Origin: Christensenella sp. UBA1242
GTDB lineage: Bacteria; Bacillota; Clostridia; Christensenellales; UBA1242
Direction: 5' to 3'
Assembly (NCBI GenBank): GCA_002308915.1
Contig: DBWI01000014.1
Coordinates: forward strand, 18,786-82,785
Length of the DNA stretch: 64,000 nt
A program made the position numbers and the translations under genes. The notes under the pieces are model-generated. The model was given only the letters and a program-made list of their open reading frames with translations, made no database searches and was not told the DNA's origin. Numbering within the stretch: the stretch's first letter is position 1; every line of letters begins with the position of its first letter. This document shows positions 17,685 through 26,117 of the stretch, piece by piece.

Positions 17685-17764
17685 GTGTTGCAAAACTGCA
17701 GCACCATTTTGTCGTGGTGTGTTATTAAAAGAAATGACGCACCGAAAATAGTCGGTGCTTTTTT
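17685..17764 (+). promoter_or_regulatory. hisS transcription attenuator with alternative hairpins
   Basis: Four mutually exclusive stems can be drawn: A:B GTGTTGC (17685-17691)/GCAGCAC (17698-17704); B:C GCACCA (17701-17706)/TGGTGT (17715-17720); C:D TGGTGTGT (17715-17722)/ACGCACCG (17737-17744); D:E terminator GCACCGA (17739-17745)/TCGGTGC (17752-17758) plus TTTTTT. A ribosome stalled at the His codons would leave A free, so A:B and C:D form and block the terminator. One that reaches the stop codon covers A, so B:C and D:E form and transcription ends. The logic is inferred; the base pairing is read directly. Confidence 0.75.
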
Positions 17765-17832
17765 ATTAAAGTACGATAAATGTGTTTTGAAAATAAAACA
17801 CAAAATGATAAAGTAGTAATAAGGAGAAATTT

Positions 17833-19146
17833 ATGATTGAGCCAAGAACATTACCAGGGTTTATGGAATTATTACCTGGTGACCAAATACTTTTTAATAA
17901 AATTAAAGATACAATAAGAAAAAATTATGAAAGATATGGTTTTTTGCCACTTGATACTCCTGTTTTGGAAAGTAGTGAAGTTTTGCTTGCAAAAGCTGGT
18001 GGTGAAACAGAAAAACAAATATATCAATTTAAAAAAGGCGATTCAGATTTGTGTATGCGCTTTGACTTAACTGTTCCGCTTGCTAAATATGTTGCAGAAA
18101 ATTTCAATGAACTTTCCTTCCCTTTTGCAAGATATCAAATTGACAAGGTATATCGTGGAGAAAGACCACAAAAAGGAAGATTTAGAGAATTTTATCAATG
18201 CGATATTGATGTTATTGGTAGAGACAGTTTGAGTTTGTATTATGACGCAGAAATTCCTAGTATTATGTACAATGTGTTCAAAGAACTTAATATTGGAGAT
18301 TTTACAATTTTTGTAAGCAACAGAAAAATATTGTTGGGACTAATTGAAGAGCTTGAGTTGAAAGATATTGCCACAGATATTTTTAGGCTTATTGACAAGA
18401 TTGAAAAAATTGGCGAGAATAATTTTGTTTTGGCACTTAAAGATGATTACAAAGTTGACGAACAAAAAATCCAAAAACTTTTGGAGTTTGTAAAAATTAA
18501 AGGTTCAGTTGATGAACAGATTGGATTATTAAAAAATATGCCAATACAAAACGCAAACTTTAGAGCTGGTATTGATGAATTGGAAGTTGTTACCAAATAC
18601 ATGAAAACATTTGGAGTTACAGAAGAAAATTTTGAAATTAACCTTTCTATTGCTCGTGGTCTTGATTATTACACTGGCACAGTTTATGAAACATTTATTA
18701 AAGGAAAAGAAAATATTGGTAGTATTTGCAGTGGTGGAAGATTTGATAACCTTGCAGGATTTTATACAAAAGAACATTTGCCAGGAGTTGGAATGTCTAT
18801 TGGATTAACAAGATTATTCTATCAACTTAAAGAAAATAATATACTTGCCAATGAAAGTCAATCTGTTGCAAAGGTTGTAATACTGCCAATGAGTGATGAA
18901 TGTATTGAAAAAAGTATTGAACTTAGCAACAAATTAAGAGAGAATGAAATTAACACAACAATATATTTGGAAAACACAAAATTTAAGACAAAACTTGCAT
19001 TTGCAGTAAAATCTAATGCAAACTATGCAATCTTTATGGGCGAAGATGAAATTAAAAACAGTGTTTATACAATCAAAGATTTGATTAAGCAAGAACAACA
19101 AACAGTTACACTTGATGAACTTTTAACTATTTTGAAAGAAAAATAA
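17833..19146 (+). CDS. hisS: Histidyl-tRNA synthetase
   Basis: Class II synthetase that charges tRNA-His. 437 residues, near the usual 420-430. Motif 2 YRGERPQKGRFREFYQ (~residues 110-126), the His-specific LDYYTGTVYE (~275-285) and motif 3 GVGMSIGLTRLF (~318) are present, followed by the anticodon-binding domain. RBS AAGGAG is followed by 7 bases and ATG. It is preceded by the histidine leader peptide and attenuator, and followed 66 bases later by the tRNA-His gene, so enzyme and substrate are adjacent. Confidence 0.96.
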   Translation: MIEPRTLPGFMELLPGDQILFNKIKDTIRKNYERYGFLPLDTPVLESSEVLLAKAGGETEKQIYQFKKGDSDLCMRFDLTVPLAKYVAENFNELSFPFARYQIDKVYRGERPQKGRFREFYQCDIDVIGRDSLSLYYDAEIPSIMYNVFKELNIGDFTIFVSNRKILLGLIEELELKDIATDIFRLIDKIEKIGENNFVLALKDDYKVDEQKIQKLLEFVKIKGSVDEQIGLLKNMPIQNANFRAGIDELEVVTKYMKTFGVTEENFEINLSIARGLDYYTGTVYETFIKGKENIGSICSGGRFDNLAGFYTKEHLPGVGMSIGLTRLFYQLKENNILANESQSVAKVVILPMSDECIEKSIELSNKLRENEINTTIYLENTKFKTKLAFAVKSNANYAIFMGEDEIKNSVYTIKDLIKQEQQTVTLDELLTILKEK

Positions 19147-19212
19147 AAAATACTGGACATTTTGAACATATCGTGTTAGTATAATATCCGTATGCGCTAA
19201 TGCGATATATAT

Positions 19213-19290
19213 GGTGGGTATAGCGCAGTTGGTTAACGTGCCAGATTGTGACTCTGGAGACCATGGGTTCGAGTCCCATTACTCACCCCA
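19213..19290 (+). tRNA. tRNA-His (GUG) with encoded G-1
   Basis: Acceptor GTGGGTA/TACTCAC, anticodon stem CCAGA/TCTGG around TTGTGAC (anticodon GTG). The extra G at 19213 opposite C73 gives the G-1:C73 pair that HisRS requires; CCA is encoded. A TATAAT element (19180-19185) lies upstream. It sits directly after hisS. Confidence 0.95.
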
Positions 19291-19293
19291 TAA

Positions 19294-19325
19294 AAAAGAA
19301 CACTCTTTTTTGAGAGTGTTCTTTT
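19294..19325. terminator. Bidirectional terminator, tRNA-His / tsaD
   Basis: AAGAACACTCT / AGAGTGTTCTT stem, loop TTTTTG, A and T flanks. It ends at the tsaD stop codon on the other strand. Confidence 0.85.
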
Positions 19326-20373
19326 ATTTTAGTGGTACTGTTGATTTTGCTGTGAGATTGAGTTCTGCAAAAGGATTGTCATCTTCCATAAGTTGATAAT
19401 ATGCATATGAACCAATCATTGCTGCATTGTCGGTGCAAAGTTTTAGACTTGGTGAATATAATTCAATGCCATTATTTTTGCATTCTTGTTCTAATACTTC
19501 TTTGAGTTTACTATTTGCTCCAACACCACCTGCAACAACAAGTTTGTTTTGTTTTAATTCTTTTAGTGCGTGTAAAGTTTTTTGAGATAGTTCATCAACA
19601 ACTGCTTTTTGGAAACTTGCAGCAATATCTGCTTTGTTAAGTTCTTCACCTTTTTGTTCTTTGTTGTGAACATAGTTTATTACTGCTGTTTTTATTCCAC
19701 TAAAACTAAAATTATATGTTCCACCCATAATATTTTTGTGAGTGAAAGAGATATTGTCTTGACCTTCTTTTGCAAGTTTGTCTATTTTTGGGCCACCTGG
19801 GTAACCAAGGCCAATTACTCTTGCAACTTTATCAAATGCTTCGCCAACTGCGTCGTCTACCGTTGTCCCAAGTAATTCCATTTGAGTGTAATTTGGTATA
19901 TTGAGTAGTGCTGTGTGTCCACCACTAACCAAAAGACAAACAAATGGCGGTTTCAGGTCGCCGTGTGTTAAATAGTTTGCTGCAATATGTCCACGAATAT
20001 GGCTAACAGGTATTAGTGGTTTGTTTTGCATATATGCAAGACCTTTTGCAAAACTAACTCCCACCAAAAGTGCACCCAAAAGTCCGGCTCCATATGTTAC
20101 TGCAATTGCATCAATATCTTCCATGGTTAAGTTGGCTTCTTTTAGTGCTTCGTTGCAAACATTTGAAATTGCTGTTATGTGGTTTCGTGATGCAACTTCG
20201 GGAACAACCCCACCAAAACGAGTGTGGATTTCTATTTGTGTTGCAATAATATTACTCAAAATTGTTCTACCATTTTCGACAATTGCAACGCTTGTTTCGT
20301 CACAGCTTGATTCTATTGCAAGAATACGAATGTTTTCTTTTTTTCTTAATTTTTCTAATAATTCTTTTTCCAT
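19324..20373 (-). CDS. tsaD: tRNA N6-threonylcarbamoyladenosine transferase TsaD
   Basis: TsaD attaches the threonylcarbamoyl group to A37 of ANN-reading tRNAs, with TsaB and TsaE. The 349-residue protein (usual 335-350) has the ASKHA fold signature: N-terminal [16 protein letters not shown], metal site [12 protein letters not shown] (HxxxH), the nucleotide loop [11 protein letters not shown] and C-terminal VVAGGVGAN...TDNAAMIG. It lies 10 bases downstream of prfB in the same direction, so the two translation genes form an operon. Confidence 0.95.
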   Translation of the reverse strand: MEKELLEKLRKKENIRILAIESSCDETSVAIVENGRTILSNIIATQIEIHTRFGGVVPEVASRNHITAISNVCNEALKEANLTMEDIDAIAVTYGAGLLGALLVGVSFAKGLAYMQNKPLIPVSHIRGHIAANYLTHGDLKPPFVCLLVSGGHTALLNIPNYTQMELLGTTVDDAVGEAFDKVARVIGLGYPGGPKIDKLAKEGQDNISFTHKNIMGGTYNFSFSGIKTAVINYVHNKEQKGEELNKADIAASFQKAVVDELSQKTLHALKELKQNKLVVAGGVGANSKLKEVLEQECKNNGIELYSPSLKLCTDNAAMIGSYAYYQLMEDDNPFAELNLTAKSTVPLK

Positions 20374-20383
20374 TTTTTCACCA

Positions 20384-21485
20384 TTAGTTACTTTTTACAA
20401 GATAGTCGTTTATAAAAGGTTGAATATTGCCATTCATAACTCCATCAACATCAGAAGTTTCATAGCCTGTTCTGTGGTCTTTGACCATTGTGTATGGACA
20501 AAATACATAACTGCGTATTTGACTGCCCCACTCAATCTTTTTGATTTCACCTTTTATGTCGTTCATTTTTTTGAGTTCGTCTTCTTCTTGTTTTTCAACA
20601 AGTTTACTGTATAACATTTTCATTGCTGTTTCACGGTTTTGGATTTGGCTTCGTTCTGTTTGGCAGCTTACAATAAATCCTGTTGGAATATGCGTTATTC
20701 TTATGGCACTTTCTGTTTTGTTTACATGCTGTCCACCTGCTCCACTTGAACGATATGTGTCAATCTTTAAGTCTTCTGGACGAATTTCTATATCTGGCAA
20801 ACTTTCAATTTCTGGCATAACTTCAACACTTGCAAAACTTGTGTGTCGTCTGGCATTTGAATCAAATGGAGAAATTCTAACCAATCTGTGAACACCTTTT
20901 TCGCATTTAAGGTATCCATAGGCATCATCGCCACTAACCAAGAATGAAATACTTTTTATACCTGCTTCATCACCAGGAAGTTCATCTAGAACTTTTACCT
21001 TGTAATTTCTTTTTTCACAGTACATTTGATACATTCTAAAAAGCATTTCTGTCCAATCTTGTGCTTCTGTTCCACCTGCACCAGAGTGTAAAGTGAGAAT
21101 TGCATTGTTTGAATCATATTTGCCTTTGAGTAGTGTTTCTATTCTAAAGTCTTCTAATTCTTCTTCTAGTTCTTGAAGTTTTTGCTCTATTGTTTGCTCA
21201 ATTTCTTCATCATGACCAAGTTCCAAAAGTTCCAATGCAACATTGATATCATCAATTAAGTTTTCACATTTTTTGACACGGTCTAGTTTGTATTCAATAT
21301 TTTTTATTTTTTGGCCAACAACTTTTGTTTTTTCAATGTCATTAAAAAAGTCTGGCTTTTGTTGTTCATTTTTTAATTCTTGCAAGTTTGACTGTAGTTT
21401 TGGTAAGTCAAAGACACTCCTTTATAATTTTAAGAGTGTTTATGTGTTTTTCTAAATTTTCCTTTACGCTTTCAATAATTATCAT
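20384..21485 (-). CDS. prfB: Peptide chain release factor 2, with programmed +1 frameshift
   Basis: RF2 ends translation at UGA/UAA. The zero frame begins at ATG 21485 and runs 25 codons to an in-frame TGA (21410-21408) in the context AAG GAG TGT CTT TGA C; slipping +1 at CTT joins the long frame (GAC at 21409 on) to the stop at 20384. The total is about 366 residues, the usual RF2 size. The internal SD-like AAGGAG three bases before CTT is the classic stimulator. The SPF tripeptide ([14 protein letters not shown]) and GGQ loop ([14 protein letters not shown]) identify RF2. The frameshift senses RF2 level and gives autoregulation. The upstream in-frame ATGs alone would give a truncated protein. 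Confidence 0.95.
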
Positions 21486-21556
21486 GTATTTGCTCCAAAT
21501 TCAGTGTAAGTATAGCACCTATATAAAATTAAAGTCAAAGTAAATGCAAAATGCTG

Positions 21557-21585
21557 TTGCAAAATTTTTTAGATTAGTTTAATAT
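21557..21585 (+). promoter_or_regulatory. Promoter of the 21592 gene (leaderless spacing)
   Basis: TTGCAA (21557-21562), 17 bases, TAATAT (21580-21585), then 6 bases to the GTG start. There is no SD. Confidence 0.6.
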
Positions 21586-21591
21586 ATTTGT

Positions 21592-22266
21592 GTGAAAAAA
21601 TTATTTTTATGTATTTTTGTTATGATGCTTGCGCTTTTGCCTTCTGCTTATGGTGGGCAAGTTATTTTTGCATCCAATATACCAAGTCAAGTGAGAACAT
21701 TGACACGGACACCGCTTTATGTGGATTGTGATGTGATGAGTGAATTTGTGAAAGATAATCAAAACCAAGATGTGTACCTTAAAGAAGGAACGCAATTGAG
21801 AGTAGATACAACTTTTGCTGATACAATGTTTTATAAGGTGTACACATTTAATGTTTATGTTGGTGCTGGAGAAACTGATTTTGCATATGTACTTATTTCT
21901 CAAACACTTGATGCAACAATAACTTCACCAACACAAAGATTGGATACAAATGCAACTATAAAAAATGACAATGTACCAGTTTATAGATATTATGAAAATG
22001 ATAATTCATATAGTCAAACAGAAATCAACTTAAAGAAAGATACAAAAGTTAGAGTTCTTGATGGATATGATTCATCAAAAAAATATACATACATCTCTTA
22101 TCAAAATGAAAATGGCACAATAAATTATGGATATGTTTTAACTTCTGACCTTGCTGTTGAAGGAATAAATTATTCAATAATTGTTGCGATTTCAATTCTT
22201 ATTGTGTGTATATCATTGTTGTTAATAATATTTGGGTTAAAAGGCAAAAAGAAGAAGAAAAAGTAA
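21592..22266 (+). CDS. Exported SH3-like protein with C-terminal membrane anchor
   Basis: The 224-residue protein begins (GTG) with a signal peptide (LFLCIFVMMLALLPSAYGG, cut near residue 22-30). It has two SH3-like stretches, each built around 'VxxxxxVYxxxxxDxxxxxTxLKKxTxVRV' (about 35-100 and 112-180), then a C-terminal transmembrane helix (~193-213) and a Lys-only tail, i.e. type I topology with the domains outside. Bacterial SH3 domains usually bind the cell wall. Single gene with its own terminator. Confidence 0.72.
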   Translation: MKKLFLCIFVMMLALLPSAYGGQVIFASNIPSQVRTLTRTPLYVDCDVMSEFVKDNQNQDVYLKEGTQLRVDTTFADTMFYKVYTFNVYVGAGETDFAYVLISQTLDATITSPTQRLDTNATIKNDNVPVYRYYENDNSYSQTEINLKKDTKVRVLDGYDSSKKYTYISYQNENGTINYGYVLTSDLAVEGINYSIIVAISILIVCISLLLIIFGLKGKKKKKK

Positions 22267-22304
22267 AAAAAACAAGCAAAAATTCAACTTTGCTTGTTTT
22301 TTTA
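22267..22304. terminator. Bidirectional terminator, SH3-like gene / tmk
   Basis: AACAAGCAAA / TTTGCTTGTT stem flanked by A and T runs between convergent genes. Confidence 0.85.
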
Positions 22305-22306
22305 TG

Positions 22307-22987
22307 CTAATTTTTGAGTTTTTTCAATATTTCGTCAAGAACAACGTTGTGAATGTGTTCTATTGAATATGGTTTATTTTCTTTTGCACAATCGATTTTT
22401 ATGTACTTATGTAAATCACATAATGACAAATAAACTTTTTCGCTGTTGAGTAAATATTTTTCATCCATTTCATGTTGGTCTGGTTTTTCGGCTCTGTGTG
22501 ATTTTAATATTTTTGCTGCTTCAAGTGGCATGTATAAAAATATTGTTATATCAGCTCTTGGCAGCTCCAATAATTCATATTCTAATTTTTCCAAGAAATC
22601 AAACATTTCTTGTCTTTTTTTGTCATCGTAAATTTTTGAGCCCTGGTGAGCAAAGTTTGAATCAATATATCTGTCAACAACAACATTAATTCCGTTGTTA
22701 AGTTTGTCTAATATTTTTCCAATATTATATTTCCTGTCTGCTGCAAAAAACAAACTTGCAACCCTTGGGTCAACATTTGAAGCTCCTTCTTCAAAATACC
22801 CTTCACAATAATCTGGCTTGCCAAGGTATGGTCCTGCAATCATTTTTCCTGTTGCGCTGGCATAGTATGGGAAACAAAACTTTTCTGTTTTGTAGCCAAG
22901 TTCATTTAGTTTTGCAACTAACAAATTGCTTTGTGTTTCTTTTCCAGAACAATCTGTTCCTTCAATAACAATAAGTTTACCTTTCAT
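22307..22987 (-). CDS. tmk: Thymidylate kinase
   Basis: Phosphorylates dTMP to dTDP. 226 residues from ATG 22987, which has GGAG 6 bases upstream; the frame extension to 23023 lacks an RBS. The P-loop IEGTDCSGKETQ (residues 8-19), the DR(Y) motif VVVDRYIDSNFAHQGSK and the LID region with RAEK are present. Together they identify the dTMP kinase family. It lies downstream of the ArsR-type regulator with 51 bases between, so co-transcription is possible. Confidence 0.9.
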   Translation of the reverse strand: MKGKLIVIEGTDCSGKETQSNLLVAKLNELGYKTEKFCFPYYASATGKMIAGPYLGKPDYCEGYFEEGASNVDPRVASLFFAADRKYNIGKILDKLNNGINVVVDRYIDSNFAHQGSKIYDDKKRQEMFDFLEKLEYELLELPRADITIFLYMPLEAAKILKSHRAEKPDQHEMDEKYLLNSEKVYLSLCDLHKYIKIDCAKENKPYSIEHIHNVVLDEILKKLKN

Positions 22988-23038
22988 AATAACTCCTAAC
23001 ATTATTATTATAGCATATCGCAATTATTTAATCAAATT

Positions 23039-23368
23039 TTAACTGTTAGATACTGCAAAATACATTAAGTCGTTTACTTTGCTGTTATTTAGATGGTAAA
23101 CAATAATTTTTCCACTTCTAATACAAGATATAATCCCCTGGTCTTTAAGCGACCTTAGCTGATGTGAAATGGTTGTTTGATTTATACAAAGCAATTTTGA
23201 TAAGTCGTTTACACATAAATCACACATTGCAAGGCATGAAATAATTTTTAGGCGTGTACAATCACTGAAATTTTGAAAATATAGTGCAAGTTTATTTAAT
23301 TCTTTATCCGGTGGCAAATATTCAAGAATTTTATTTCTATTTTTAACTGAAAGCAATAAATAATCCAT
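23039..23368 (-). CDS. ArsR/SmtB-family winged-helix regulator
   Basis: The 109-residue protein carries the ArsR fold: CTRLKIISCLAMCDLCVNDLSKLLCINQTTISHQLRSLKDQGII, with the recognition helix SHQLRSLKD. Cysteines in CLAMCDLCVND sit where ArsR/CadC-type sensors bind metals, so it may sense a thiophilic metal. RBS AAGGAG. It is divergent from a small Cys-rich membrane peptide gene; the shared 138-base interval contains the perfect palindrome CAATTATAATTG (23439-23450), a candidate operator. Confidence 0.85.
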   Translation of the reverse strand: MDYLLLSVKNRNKILEYLPPDKELNKLALYFQNFSDCTRLKIISCLAMCDLCVNDLSKLLCINQTTISHQLRSLKDQGIISCIRSGKIIVYHLNNSKVNDLMYFAVSNS

Positions 23369-23506
23369 ACAAAACTCCTTTGTAACATATTTTGTTTGTT
23401 TGGCATATAAGATAACGATTGTTTTATATATATTTTAACAATTATAATTGATTATTTTTTGTCTAATAGTATATAAAAACAAAATATATTGTCAAAAGGA
23501 GGTATT

Positions 23507-23686
23507 ATGAATTTTTCACAAGACATTTTAATGGTATTGCTGATATCGATATTAGCGACATCAACAAACACAGATCTTGCAAATAACACGAACATGCTAT
23601 TAATATTGCTTCTTGCTTTGTCGGGGAATAATGGCTTTAATTGTGGTTGTTGCCAAAATAACTATGCATCAAATAGGGTGTTTTAA
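23507..23686 (+). CDS. Small hydrophobic Cys-rich peptide, 59 aa
   Basis: Perfect RBS AAAGGAGG 4 bases before ATG 23507. The peptide has two short hydrophobic stretches (residues 6-15 and 27-37) and ends NCGCCQNNYASNRVF with three Cys. I do not recognise a family; the composition resembles small membrane or spore-coat-type peptides. Its divergent placement beside an ArsR sensor suggests metal- or redox-linked expression. The next ~180 bases to 23867 hold no supported gene. Confidence 0.55.
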   Translation: MNFSQDILMVLLISILATSTNTDLANNTNMLLILLLALSGNNGFNCGCCQNNYASNRVF

Positions 23687-23867
23687 TATAGAAAAATTGA
23701 TAATAATCTCCAAAAGAAAAGTAAAAAATAAGTTATACAAATATAACTATAAAACTAAAATTAAAACTTGTGCAGTATGCATAATTGATAAAATAACTAT
23801 TTTTGAACAAAAATTCACATAAAGTAAATAATTATTATTGTTGTGTGTTTTTGTTGGATTTTATGAC

Positions 23868-24491
23868 TTAATTATTGAAATTATTGTTTATGGTTTGTAT
23901 TACATATTCTGTTGTTTGAGAAAAAACTTGTATTAATGAAGAGCTTTCTATTTGATTGTTTAATACTTGATTTTTTATTATTGATTCGTTGGCAAATAAG
24001 GTAAGATAACATAATACACAAGAAATAAATATTCCTTTTGCGAAACCAATTAATATACCGGATATCTTGTCTAATATATTAGTTGGATGTGATTGCTCTG
24101 AGAATTTTATCATTTTATCTAATAAGAATTTAATTATTATTCGGATGAGCGTGTTTGTGAGAATAAAAATTATAGAATCTACAAGCAATTTTGATAAACT
24201 GATTTTTTGAGAATTGCTGTTTGTATGAAGAAAAAGCTTTATAAAATTGCTCAATTTTGCATTTTTGTTTACAAAATCGACAATGCGCTCACTATTAAAT
24301 ATGTTAAAATTAAAATTTTCGTAATTTATTACATTATTTAATTGCGAAGATATTACTGGGAGAAGTTTATAAGTTAGATATAACGATAATATTAGGGTAA
24401 AGAATGATGCAAGTGATTTTAATATTCCCCTTTTTAACCCCCAAACAGAATAAATACACAAAACAATAATTATAATTAAATCTATAAGCAT
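23868..24491 (-). CDS. CvpA-family-like membrane protein
   Basis: The 207-residue protein opens MLIDLIIIIVLCIYSVWGLKRGILKSLASFF, the first-helix signature of CvpA/colicin V production proteins, with four predicted membrane segments (about 3-20, 28-45, 90-112, 130-155) and a polar C-terminus. Its role is unclear. A TTG at 24530 lengthens the frame, but the family start fits the ATG at 24491; no SD is visible. It faces away from the parS/DnaA-box region. Confidence 0.65.
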   Translation of the reverse strand: MLIDLIIIIVLCIYSVWGLKRGILKSLASFFTLILSLYLTYKLLPVISSQLNNVINYENFNFNIFNSERIVDFVNKNAKLSNFIKLFLHTNSNSQKISLSKLLVDSIIFILTNTLIRIIIKFLLDKMIKFSEQSHPTNILDKISGILIGFAKGIFISCVLCYLTLFANESIIKNQVLNNQIESSSLIQVFSQTTEYVIQTINNNFNN

Positions 24492-24669
24492 AAAATAATT
24501 ATTGCAAAAACAAATATTTTTATAACGCAAAGCCTATTTTTTTGATTTTTAGCTTAAAATTGGGATTTAAAAAATCTTAATTCTAAGCGATTTTTGAAAT
24601 TTTTGACGATATTTTACTTATGTCAAATTTTTGCGATTAAATGCCTATTTGCATACTTACTGTATACAA

Positions 24670-24685
24670 TGTTTCACGTGAAACA
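24670..24685. promoter_or_regulatory. parS site 1
   Basis: Perfect 16-base palindrome TGTTTCACGTGAAACA, the ParB/Spo0J binding consensus. Confidence 0.95.
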
Positions 24686-24718
24686 ATTTATTATGTAAAA
24701 AATATTATTGTTAAAAAA

Positions 24719-24734
24719 TGTTTCACGTGAAACA
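24719..24734. promoter_or_regulatory. parS site 2
   Basis: Same perfect 16-base palindrome as site 1, 49 bases further on. Confidence 0.95.
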
Positions 24735-24818
24735 ATTTGAATTTAAATCTATTCCTATAGAATTTTGAAATTGAATTTTTACAAATTTATTTATTTCAAA
24801 ATATTAAAAAAATAGCAA

Positions 24819-24834
24819 TGTTTCACGTGAAACA
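24819..24834. promoter_or_regulatory. parS site 3, inside a 26-base palindrome
   Basis: Perfect parS. The symmetry extends outward with AGCAA/TTGCT to a perfect 26-base palindrome (24814-24839). Confidence 0.95.
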
Positions 24835-24863
24835 TTGCTTAAATGAAATTGTTATAAAATATA

Positions 24864-24879
24864 TGTTTCACGTGAAACA
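24864..24879. promoter_or_regulatory. parS site 4
   Basis: Perfect parS, ending 5 bases before the first DnaA box of the adjacent cluster. Confidence 0.95.
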
Positions 24880-24884
24880 TTTAG

Positions 24885-25005
24885 TTATCCACATAAGTTA
24901 TCCACATTTTTGCCATAAATTGTGGATAACTTGCCCTAAAATAGGTGTTTTGATATATTTTATAGTTGAATTGTACTACATTTATATATAGTTGACTGTG
25001 GATAA
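24885..25005. other. DnaA-box cluster, candidate oriC
   Basis: Four perfect DnaA boxes: TTATCCACA at 24885-24893 and 24898-24906, TGTGGATAA at 24921-24929 and 24997-25005. Between the third and fourth lies an AT-rich stretch (TATATTTTATAG..., TTTATATATAG) that could unwind. The cluster is flanked by four parS sites and by parB. No gene occupies 24531-25069. This is the strongest origin signal in the window, although it is 17 kb from dnaA. Confidence 0.65.
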
Positions 25006-25017
25006 GTTGAATAAAAA

Positions 25018-25043
25018 ATCAGCCATAATGGCTGGTTTTTTGA
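25018..25043 (-). terminator. Terminator of the mnmG-rsmG-parA-parB unit
   Basis: On the - strand CAGCCATTATGGCTG forms a hairpin followed by ATTTTTT. Confidence 0.75.
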
Positions 25044-25069
25044 ATAATAAAATGAATTTTAAATATTAA

Positions 25070-26116
25070 TTAAACATTGAATTTGTTATTATTGGTATTA
25101 TTGAAATTGCTCAAATCTCTGAGAGTTAAAGTCTTTTTTTGTAACAAATCAAGAAGTTCAGCAATCCTATCTAAATCATCTCTTGAATAGTAGTCAATAT
25201 ATATTCTACCTTTTTTATCACTACCAATTGCACTTACTTTTGTTGCAAATACTCTTTGCATATCGTTGATGAGTTCTTTAAGTTCCATGCTTTGTTCTGG
25301 TGGTTTGTTCTTTGCTTTTGGTGGGTTAAGATATTGTTTAACAAGTTTTTCTAGCTCTCTAACAGTAATTTTTCCATCACAAGCGGCTGACGCAAACTTA
25401 AATTGTGCTTTTTCATCGCCAATTACAACTAAGCACCTAGCATGACCAGCTGTTAATCTGTTTTGTTCAACAAGTTTAATTACATCTGGAGATAATGATA
25501 ACAATCTTAATGTGTTTGCTATGTTTGGTCTTGAAATACCAATTCTATCGGCAACAGTTTCTTGTGTGAAGTTGTATTCTTCCATAAGTTGTTTAATAGC
25601 CCTTGCTGCTTCAATTGGGTTTAAATCTTCTCTTTGAAGGTTTTCTATGATTGATATTTCTTTAATTTGTCTTTCTGTATAGTTCTTTACAATACATGGA
25701 ACTGTGTCTAAACTCGCTATTTTTGATGCGCGCCATCTTCTTTCACCGGCAATTATTAGATAACCATTGTCTGTTTTGTTTACGACAATAGGTTGGATAA
25801 CTCCATGGGTCTTTATTGATGCTGCAAGTTCGTTAAGAGCATCTTCATCAAAGTTTTTACGAGGTTGATTTGGGTTAGGGAATACTTTGTTAACATCAAT
25901 TTCATTAACTGCTCCCTTGATTGGAACGTCTTTTACTTCTGCTGGTTTTTCTTCAACCTTTTCAACAGTTTTCTCTACAACTCTTTCTGGTTTTGTTTCT
26001 CTTTCTGGTTTTGCTTTTGGCTTTTCTGGTTGGCTACTTAATTCTTCTACTTCATCATCATAGATGGCGAGTAATGCTCCCAATCCTTTGCCTAATCCCA
26101 TTTTCTTTTGTGCCAT
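25070..26116 (-). CDS. parB: Chromosome partitioning protein ParB (Spo0J)
   Basis: ParB is a CTP-dependent clamp that loads at parS and spreads to guide origin segregation. The 348 residues contain a short ParA-contact N-terminus (MGLGKGLGALL), a Lys/Glu/Pro-rich linker (~27-62), the N-terminal nucleotide domain with IKTHGVIQPIVV and GERRWRAS, the HTH TQETVADRIGISRPNIANTLRLL, and a C-terminal dimer domain. Four perfect parS sites lie just past its end. It starts directly after parA with AAGGAG in the parA coding end, so they are translationally linked. Confidence 0.96.
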   Translation of the reverse strand: MAQKKMGLGKGLGALLAIYDDEVEELSSQPEKPKAKPERETKPERVVEKTVEKVEEKPAEVKDVPIKGAVNEIDVNKVFPNPNQPRKNFDEDALNELAASIKTHGVIQPIVVNKTDNGYLIIAGERRWRASKIASLDTVPCIVKNYTERQIKEISIIENLQREDLNPIEAARAIKQLMEEYNFTQETVADRIGISRPNIANTLRLLSLSPDVIKLVEQNRLTAGHARCLVVIGDEKAQFKFASAACDGKITVRELEKLVKQYLNPPKAKNKPPEQSMELKELINDMQRVFATKVSAIGSDKKGRIYIDYYSRDDLDRIAELLDLLQKKTLTLRDLSNFNNTNNNKFNV

Positions 26117-26117
26117 A

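Noticed and set aside
17682..17832. T-box riboswitch before hisS
   Set aside because: No specifier loop or T-box sequence (TGG-ACC-GCG type) is present; the His leader peptide explains the terminator instead.
20021..20614. 197-aa + strand ORF over tsaD-prfB
   Set aside because: Antisense shadow of two well-supported genes; no RBS.
23613..23822. 69-aa ORF following the Cys-rich peptide
   Set aside because: Overlaps it out of frame, lacks an RBS and has no protein-like pattern.
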